This document shows, piece after piece, positions 30,876 to 34,974 of a DNA stretch of 34,974 bases. Under the pieces are notes generated by a model. The model ran no database searches, was not told the DNA's origin, and saw only the letters and a list, made by a program, of their open reading frames with translations. The translations under genes and the position numbers were made by a program. Numbering within the stretch: position 1 is the first letter of the stretch; every line of letters begins with the position of its first letter. This DNA is from Syntrophomonas sp. UBA4911 (GTDB lineage Bacteria; Bacillota; Syntrophomonadia; Syntrophomonadales; Syntrophomonadaceae), in NCBI GenBank assembly GCA_002398105.1, contig DHCD01000066.1, positions 2,304-37,277 of the forward strand, read 5' to 3'.

Positions 30876-31730
30876 ATGAGCTTTATGTTTGGCAAAAAAA
30901 AATATATCCCAGTGAAATTGCCCAATGATCCCCGGACCGGCGTTTTGCCCGCCCAGGGGCAGAGTTGCCCCAACTGCGGCGTTTGGATATCAGCGGATAG
31001 GTTATCCGCTGATAAAGGGGTCTGTCCCAAATGCAATCACAATCTCACCCTTTCGGCCTATCAGCGTATAGAGCTGTTGAGCGATGATCATAGTTTTGAA
31101 GAGATGGATGCCGACCTGGCGGCCGGCAATATCCTGGATTTCCCTGATTATGAGGATAAACTGGAGCGGGCCCGGCAGGAGTCGGGGTTAGCCGAAGCTA
31201 TTGTTACGGGCACAGCCTGTATCGGAGGTAACCGGACAGTACTGGCGGTTATGGATTCCAGCTTTATGATGGGAAGTATGGGGGTTGCCGTGGGGGAGAA
31301 AATATGCCGGGCAGTGGAACAGGCTTTGCAACTGGAATTGCCCCTGATAATATGCAGTACCTCCGGTGGCGCCCGGATGCAGGAAGGAATTTTCTCTTTG
31401 ATGCAAATGGCCAAGACGGTGGCTGTTTTAGAACGCCTGCATAAAAAGGGGCTTTTATATATTTCCGTTCTCACCCACCCGACCACCGGTGGAGTATTGG
31501 CCAGTTTCGCTTCCATGGCGGATATTATTATCGGAGAATCCGGTGCGTTGCTGGGCTTTACCGGTCCCCGGGTAATCAAGCAGACCATAGGTGAGCGCCT
31601 GCCCGATAATTTTCAGCGGGCCGGTTTTTTACTGGATCATGGCATGCTGGACTTAGTAGTGGAACGTTCTAAGCTGCGGGATACTCTGATATTGCTGTTA
31701 AAACTTCACCAGGAGGGAAAAGGATGCTGA
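30876..31730 (+). CDS. accD: Acetyl-CoA carboxylase carboxyltransferase, beta subunit
   Basis: AccD with AccA transfers carboxyl from biotin to acetyl-CoA, making malonyl-CoA. The N-terminal zinc ribbon has Cys31, Cys34, Cys50 and Cys53 (CPNC, CPKC); the carboxyltransferase domain contains STSGGARMQEGIFSLMQMAK and GFTGPRVIKQT. It has 284 residues. The mRNA for the zinc ribbon contains a 12-bp perfect hairpin (30988-31014), encoding the repeat-like ISADRLSADKG. It overlaps accA by seven bases. The biotin carrier (accB) and biotin carboxylase (accC), often adjacent, are absent. Confidence 0.97.
   Translation: MSFMFGKKKYIPVKLPNDPRTGVLPAQGQSCPNCGVWISADRLSADKGVCPKCNHNLTLSAYQRIELLSDDHSFEEMDADLAAGNILDFPDYEDKLERARQESGLAEAIVTGTACIGGNRTVLAVMDSSFMMGSMGVAVGEKICRAVEQALQLELPLIICSTSGGARMQEGIFSLMQMAKTVAVLERLHKKGLLYISVLTHPTTGGVLASFASMADIIIGESGALLGFTGPRVIKQTIGERLPDNFQRAGFLLDHGMLDLVVERSKLRDTLILLLKLHQEGKGC
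30988..31014 (+). repeat. Perfect 12-bp inverted repeat inside accD
   Basis: TATCAGCGGATA (30988-30999) and TATCCGCTGATA (31003-31014) are exact reverse complements with a three-base loop, GGT. The stem lies in the coding sequence between the two Cys pairs of the zinc ribbon, about 110 bases from the start codon. Confidence 0.85.
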
Positions 31731-32683
31731 AAAGGCAGTTTGATTATGAGCACAAGTATCAGAGCCTGAAGCAAAAGGTCACTGAACTGCGGGATGCTTC
31801 CACCAATCTGGATATTAACCTGGCTGCGGAGATCGGCGAGATGGAAAAGAGGATGGAAAATTTGCGGGCTGACAAATACCGGCAACTGACGCCCTGGGAG
31901 AAAATTCTGCTGATACGCCAACCGGAGCGGCCCACCACCCGTGATTATATTGAGTATTTATGTGATGAATGGATTGAATTGCATGGAGATCGCCTGTTTG
32001 GGGAAGATCGGGCTATCCTTACCGGTATCGGCAGTTTCCAAGGCCGGCCGGTGACTATTATCGGGCACCAAAAAGGCAAGGATACCAAAGACAATATCCG
32101 CAATAATTTTGGTATGCCCCATCCTGAAGGATACCGGAAGGTCGAACGGATGTTGCTGCAAGCGGAGAAGTTCAAACGGCCGGTGCTGACGTTTATTGAT
32201 ACGGCCGGCGCCTATCCCGGGGTGGGAGCAGAAGAACGGGGGCAGGCCTGGGCCATTTCCCGGGTATTGACGACCCTGTCCGCGCTTAAGGTTCCGGTGG
32301 TTGCCGTTATTACCGGTGAAGGAGGCAGCGGCGGAGCTCTGGCTCTGGCCATATCCGACCGTCTGATTATGTTTTCCCACGCGGTTTTTTCAGTTGCATC
32401 ATGCGAGGCTTGTGCTTCAATTCTGTGGCGCAGTCTGGACAAGGCGGAGGAAATGGCGGCGGCTCTGAAAATCACTGCGGCTGATTTGCTTCAGTTTGGC
32501 ATTGTTGATGAAATTATTGACGAACCTCCGGGAGGAGCTCAGCAGGATCCCGACGCTATGGCGGACATGATGGGCGCCAGTATCAAAAGGTATTTGGATG
32601 AATTGCTGGAATTGGAAACGGACCAATTGCTGGAGCTGCGCTATCGTAAGCTGCGCAATGTCGGCCTGGACGCCGATTTTTAA
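31724..32683 (+). CDS. accA: Acetyl-CoA carboxylase carboxyltransferase, alpha subunit
   Basis: AccA is the partner of AccD. The N-terminal helical region (FDYEHKYQSLKQKVTELRD) is followed by the crotonase-like domain with NFGMPHPEGYRKVERMLLQA (about 127-146), FIDTAGAYPGVGAEERGQA (about 157-175) and ITGEGGSGGALALAISDR. It has 319 residues. ATG at 31724 follows GGAGGGAAAAGG. It is the last gene of the operon; no classic T-run terminator lies directly behind it, only the large hairpin at 32776-32834. Confidence 0.97.
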   Translation: MLKRQFDYEHKYQSLKQKVTELRDASTNLDINLAAEIGEMEKRMENLRADKYRQLTPWEKILLIRQPERPTTRDYIEYLCDEWIELHGDRLFGEDRAILTGIGSFQGRPVTIIGHQKGKDTKDNIRNNFGMPHPEGYRKVERMLLQAEKFKRPVLTFIDTAGAYPGVGAEERGQAWAISRVLTTLSALKVPVVAVITGEGGSGGALALAISDRLIMFSHAVFSVASCEACASILWRSLDKAEEMAAALKITAADLLQFGIVDEIIDEPPGGAQQDPDAMADMMGASIKRYLDELLELETDQLLELRYRKLRNVGLDADF

Positions 32684-32775
32684 GAAAAAGACAGATGAGG
32701 ATGTTAATAGATAACCACAACTGATGCTCCCCTAGTTTGCGGTTAAGGGTGCAGATTGCAATTATAACAGCTCTG

Positions 32776-32834
32776 TTTGGATGCATAAATATGCAGGAGC
32801 CATCTGACGGCTCCTGCATATTTATGCGTCCAAA
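32776..32834. repeat. 26-bp near-perfect hairpin
   Basis: The arms 32776-32801 (starting TTTGGATGCATAAATATGCA) and 32809-32834 are reverse complements over 26 bases with a single T/C difference, giving one G-U pair in RNA. The loop is ATCTGAC. There is no T run, so a simple intrinsic terminator is not evident. Confidence 0.9.
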
Positions 32835-32941
32835 GTCCACACCATAACTAAGCAAAGGTTTATGCCTTCTATTGGCATTGATGTTGTCCGCTTGCCTGCC
32901 TGTGCCCTGTGGGTATGCCCCTGTGGGTAACTGCGAGCGAT

Positions 32942-32977
32942 AAAAAAGGCTGCCGACTTTTATGAGTCGGCAGCCTT
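32942..32977 (-). terminator. Intrinsic terminator of glnA
   Basis: On the minus strand, AAGGCTGCCGACT (32977-32965) pairs with AGTCGGCAGCCTT (32958-32946) around a six-base loop, and TTTTTTA follows as the T run. It begins six bases after the glnA stop. Confidence 0.92.
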
Positions 32978-32982
32978 CGGTT

Positions 32983-34416
32983 TTAAAGGTCGTAATAGAG
33001 CTCAAATTCCAGCGGATGGGGGATATCATTTACCCGCCGGGCTTCCTGACGCTTATTTTCGATCCAGATATCTATCAGTCGTTGGGGGAATACGCCGCCG
33101 GCCAGCAGAAAATCATGATCTTCCTCCAGAGCGTCCAGGGCTTCATCCAGGGAGCGGGGGAGACCCTTGATCTTCGCTTGTTCTTCAGGCGGCAGCTTAT
33201 AGAGATTTATATCATAAGGGCCAAAGCCTTCGGCGGTAGGATCAATTTTACTCCTGATTCCATCCAATCCTGCCATCAACATAGCGGAATAAGCCAGATA
33301 AGGATTGCAGGTGGCATCGGAGGAACGGAACTCAAAGCGCTTCTGGGCGGGTGACTTGGCATAGGCCGGTACCCGGATCACGGCACTGCGGTTGGCAGTG
33401 GCGAAACAGACGCTTACCGGGGCTTCATAGCCCGGCACCAGACGCTTGTAGGAATTGGTGCTGGGGTTGGTGAAGGCCAGCAGAGCCGGAGCATGTTTCA
33501 GCAAACCGCCGATAAAATATAAAGCCTCTTTACTCAATTGGGAATAACCATCAGGGTCAAAAAAGATGGGTTCCTTATCTTTAAACAGGTGCATATGCAC
33601 ATGCAGTCCGTTGCCCGCCTCGCCAAAAAGAGGCTTAGGCATAAAAGTTACCGTTTTACCTTCGGCAAAAGCCAGATTCTTGATCAGGTATTTGGTCAGC
33701 ATGGTGCGGTCAGCCATTTCCCGCAGTCCGCCGAATTCCACTTCTATTTCCATCTGTCCGGGCCCCCCCACCTCATGGTGGTGGTACTTTACCGGAATAT
33801 TATTTGCCTCCATTAAAAGGCACATCCGGGCGCGCAGATCGTAAAGCACATCCTGGGGCGGAGTTATGTGGTAACCACCCTTGAGGGGAACCTTATAGCC
33901 CAGATTCTGGTATTCACTTTCTCCGCTGTTCCATATGGCCTGTTCGGCATCAATACTGAAACCGACTTTATGCGGGCTGCATTCGTAGCTGACGTGGTCA
34001 AAAACATAGAACTCAAATTCAGGCCCGATCCGCATCTCATCCGCAATGCCCGTTGATATCATATACTCTTCCGCATTGCGGGCAATGGTCCGGGGATCCT
34101 GATCGAAACGGTAATTCTCCGGTTGAGCGATAACGTACACATCGCCGATCATGCTGAGTGTCGCCACCTCGGTAAACGGATCAAAGACGGCGGATTCAAG
34201 GTCAGGAATGAAAACCATATCGCTGTTTTCTACCGGAGCGAAGCCATAGTTGGAGCCGTCAAAGCCGATACCGTATTTCAGAGTGTCAGGGGTGAATCGT
34301 GAGGTAGGAATGCTGAGGTGACGCCATCTGCCCAGAAGATCAATCATCTTGAAATCTATCATTTCGATGCTACGTTCCCTGCAGAAGTCCACTACTTCTT
34401 CATAGCTTTTAAACAC
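32983..34416 (-). CDS. glnA: Glutamine synthetase, type I
   Basis: GlnA makes glutamine from glutamate, ammonia and ATP. DGSNYGFAPVENSDMVFIPD (about 53-72), GPEFEFYVFD (131-140), NGLHVHMHLF (about 269-278) and NRSAVIRVP (about 342-350) mark substrate and metal sites. At 477 residues it is longer than the usual Firmicute alpha type. INLYKLPPEE (403-412, Tyr406) closely resembles the loop around the adenylylated tyrosine of the GSI-beta type. The start is GTG at 34416, ten bases after AAAGGAGG on the minus strand. It is monocistronic, with its own promoter and terminator. No glnR or glnB is adjacent. Confidence 0.96.
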   Translation of the reverse strand: MFKSYEEVVDFCRERSIEMIDFKMIDLLGRWRHLSIPTSRFTPDTLKYGIGFDGSNYGFAPVENSDMVFIPDLESAVFDPFTEVATLSMIGDVYVIAQPENYRFDQDPRTIARNAEEYMISTGIADEMRIGPEFEFYVFDHVSYECSPHKVGFSIDAEQAIWNSGESEYQNLGYKVPLKGGYHITPPQDVLYDLRARMCLLMEANNIPVKYHHHEVGGPGQMEIEVEFGGLREMADRTMLTKYLIKNLAFAEGKTVTFMPKPLFGEAGNGLHVHMHLFKDKEPIFFDPDGYSQLSKEALYFIGGLLKHAPALLAFTNPSTNSYKRLVPGYEAPVSVCFATANRSAVIRVPAYAKSPAQKRFEFRSSDATCNPYLAYSAMLMAGLDGIRSKIDPTAEGFGPYDINLYKLPPEEQAKIKGLPRSLDEALDALEEDHDFLLAGGVFPQRLIDIWIENKRQEARRVNDIPHPLEFELYYDL

Positions 34417-34473
34417 TTATATAAGCCTCCTTTGCCTTATATAAATTTTTGTCCGATAAAATTACCGTTGCAA

Positions 34474-34502
34474 ATTATAACAAATTGAGTAGAGCGAGTA
34501 AA
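34474..34502 (-). promoter_or_regulatory. glnA promoter
   Basis: On the minus strand, TTTACT (34502-34497) is followed after 17 bases by TATAAT (34479-34474). TG precedes the -10 with one base between, making TGTTATAAT, an extended -10. It lies about 60 bases before the glnA start. No GlnR-type operator stands out. Confidence 0.7.
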
Positions 34503-34653
34503 GCAATAACTTTAATATACAACATTTAAAATGCTATAAATGGAATTAAATGCTACCGCCAGCCAGGTAATATATCCTGCAAAAACCTAATAAATATGTA
34601 TTACTCCAATAACCAATAAGTAGCTTAAAAATATTTCCAAGGGGTGAGATGCT

Positions 34654-34974
34654 ATTAATAAAACTCGCTGGACTATAGTATTAATTTTGATCGGATGTAT
34701 TGTTATCGCTTTCTTATCAGCTGAAAAAATTCATGATTACTATATAAAATCCAAACTTGAACCTCAGGTTGAGCTGAACCGAGCCTGCCAAAATATGGCC
34801 GCGGTAACAAGTTATAGATACAGTCTGTTGTCCACTTTCACCGTGGATGAGCGGAAGGAGGTGATAAGTGAGGTCAACGGAGAAAAACAGGACGGAAATA
34901 CGCATATAAAGGGGGAGATGGTTAACACACCTGTAGATATTTATTATATAGACCGTACCATCTACAATTATGAT
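34654..34974 (+). CDS. Membrane-anchored extracellular protein, start only
   Basis: I do not recognise this protein; 107 codons are inside the window and it runs off the right edge. After NKTRW comes one hydrophobic segment (TIVLILIGCIVIAFLSA), then a soluble part with alternating strands (YRYSLLSTFTVDERKEVISE) and an acidic-basic mix. LIGC resembles a lipobox, so it may be a lipoprotein or have an uncleaved anchor. AAGGGGTGAG (34639-34648) lies just upstream, but the frame has a stop at 34645-34647. The only codon at a proper distance is ATT (34654); the first standard codon is TTG at 34687, which would cut the anchor. The ATG at 34649 is in another frame and stops after nine codons. Confidence 0.65.
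   Translation, partial: MNKTRWTIVLILIGCIVIAFLSAEKIHDYYIKSKLEPQVELNRACQNMAAVTSYRYSLLSTFTVDERKEVISEVNGEKQDGNTHIKGEMVNTPVDIYYIDRTIYNYD

Larger units (their letters stand above)
32684..32982. other. Non-coding gap between converging accA and glnA
   Basis: This 299-base gap holds a 26-bp hairpin (32776-32834), a direct repeat of CCCTGTGGGTA (32905-32915 and 32919-32929) and the glnA terminator (32942-32977). I see no small gene or tRNA. Confidence 0.6.

Overview
The window reads as a chromosomal segment of an anaerobic Clostridia-type Firmicute with mid GC. A Syntrophomonas-like organism is my best guess; this is inference, not a database match. Supporting signs are the two-subunit Fe-S serine dehydratase, FabK as the only enoyl-ACP reductase in the fatty-acid cluster, an alr-mazEF (EndoAI/EndoA) linkage, a CIRCE-controlled groESL, a molybdopterin operon behind a Moco riboswitch, strong Shine-Dalgarno (SD) sequences and many TTG/GTG starts. 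Almost every gene is a housekeeping gene. The accessory material sits in the non-coding gaps.

Layout. 1-664: the last repeat of a CRISPR array that lies to the left, followed by its probable leader, which contains a large hairpin. 665-4100: sdaAB-sdaAA (serine to pyruvate), a secreted L,D-transpeptidase and a stand-alone cheW. 4144-8393: acpS, bifunctional NAD(P)HX repair (nnrE-nnrD), a two-CBS protein, alanine racemase and a mazEF pair with its own promoter. 8601-12263: a class I glutamine-amidotransferase-like hydrolase, an amidohydrolase with a small co-transcribed protein, and a secreted GH18 protein with a stalk domain. 12438-17345: family-4 uracil-DNA glycosylase, the tRNA t6A set tsaE-tsaB-rimI-tsaD, a cluster of DnaA boxes, lgt and 5-formyl-THF cyclo-ligase, ending at a bidirectional terminator. 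17430-18854 (minus): NfeD and SPFH/stomatin proteins.

19025-21826: a molybdenum-cofactor operon. A Moco riboswitch with a readable terminator/antiterminator platform is followed by a 60-residue Cys-containing protein, moaA, moaC, a MOSC protein whose usual Cys is Asp, and mogA. 21827-22414: a non-coding block with a large imperfect hairpin between 11-bp direct repeats, then the groES promoter and CIRCE operator. 22415-24362: groES-groEL and a terminator. 24512-24985: a four-helix membrane protein of unknown function. 25179-32683: a fatty-acid synthesis operon fabH-fabK-fabD-fabG-acpP-fabF-fabZ-accD-accA behind a near-consensus promoter; accB and accC are absent. 32684-34416: an exceptionally long hairpin and, on the minus strand, glnA with its terminator and promoter. 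34654 to the end: the start of a membrane-anchored protein that seems to begin at ATT.

I see no tRNA, rRNA, transposase or prophage gene, and no clearly new multi-gene system. The best leads are the small Cys protein together with the altered MOSC protein in the Moco operon, the DnaA-box cluster before lgt, the hairpin inside accD, and the long hairpins in gaps.
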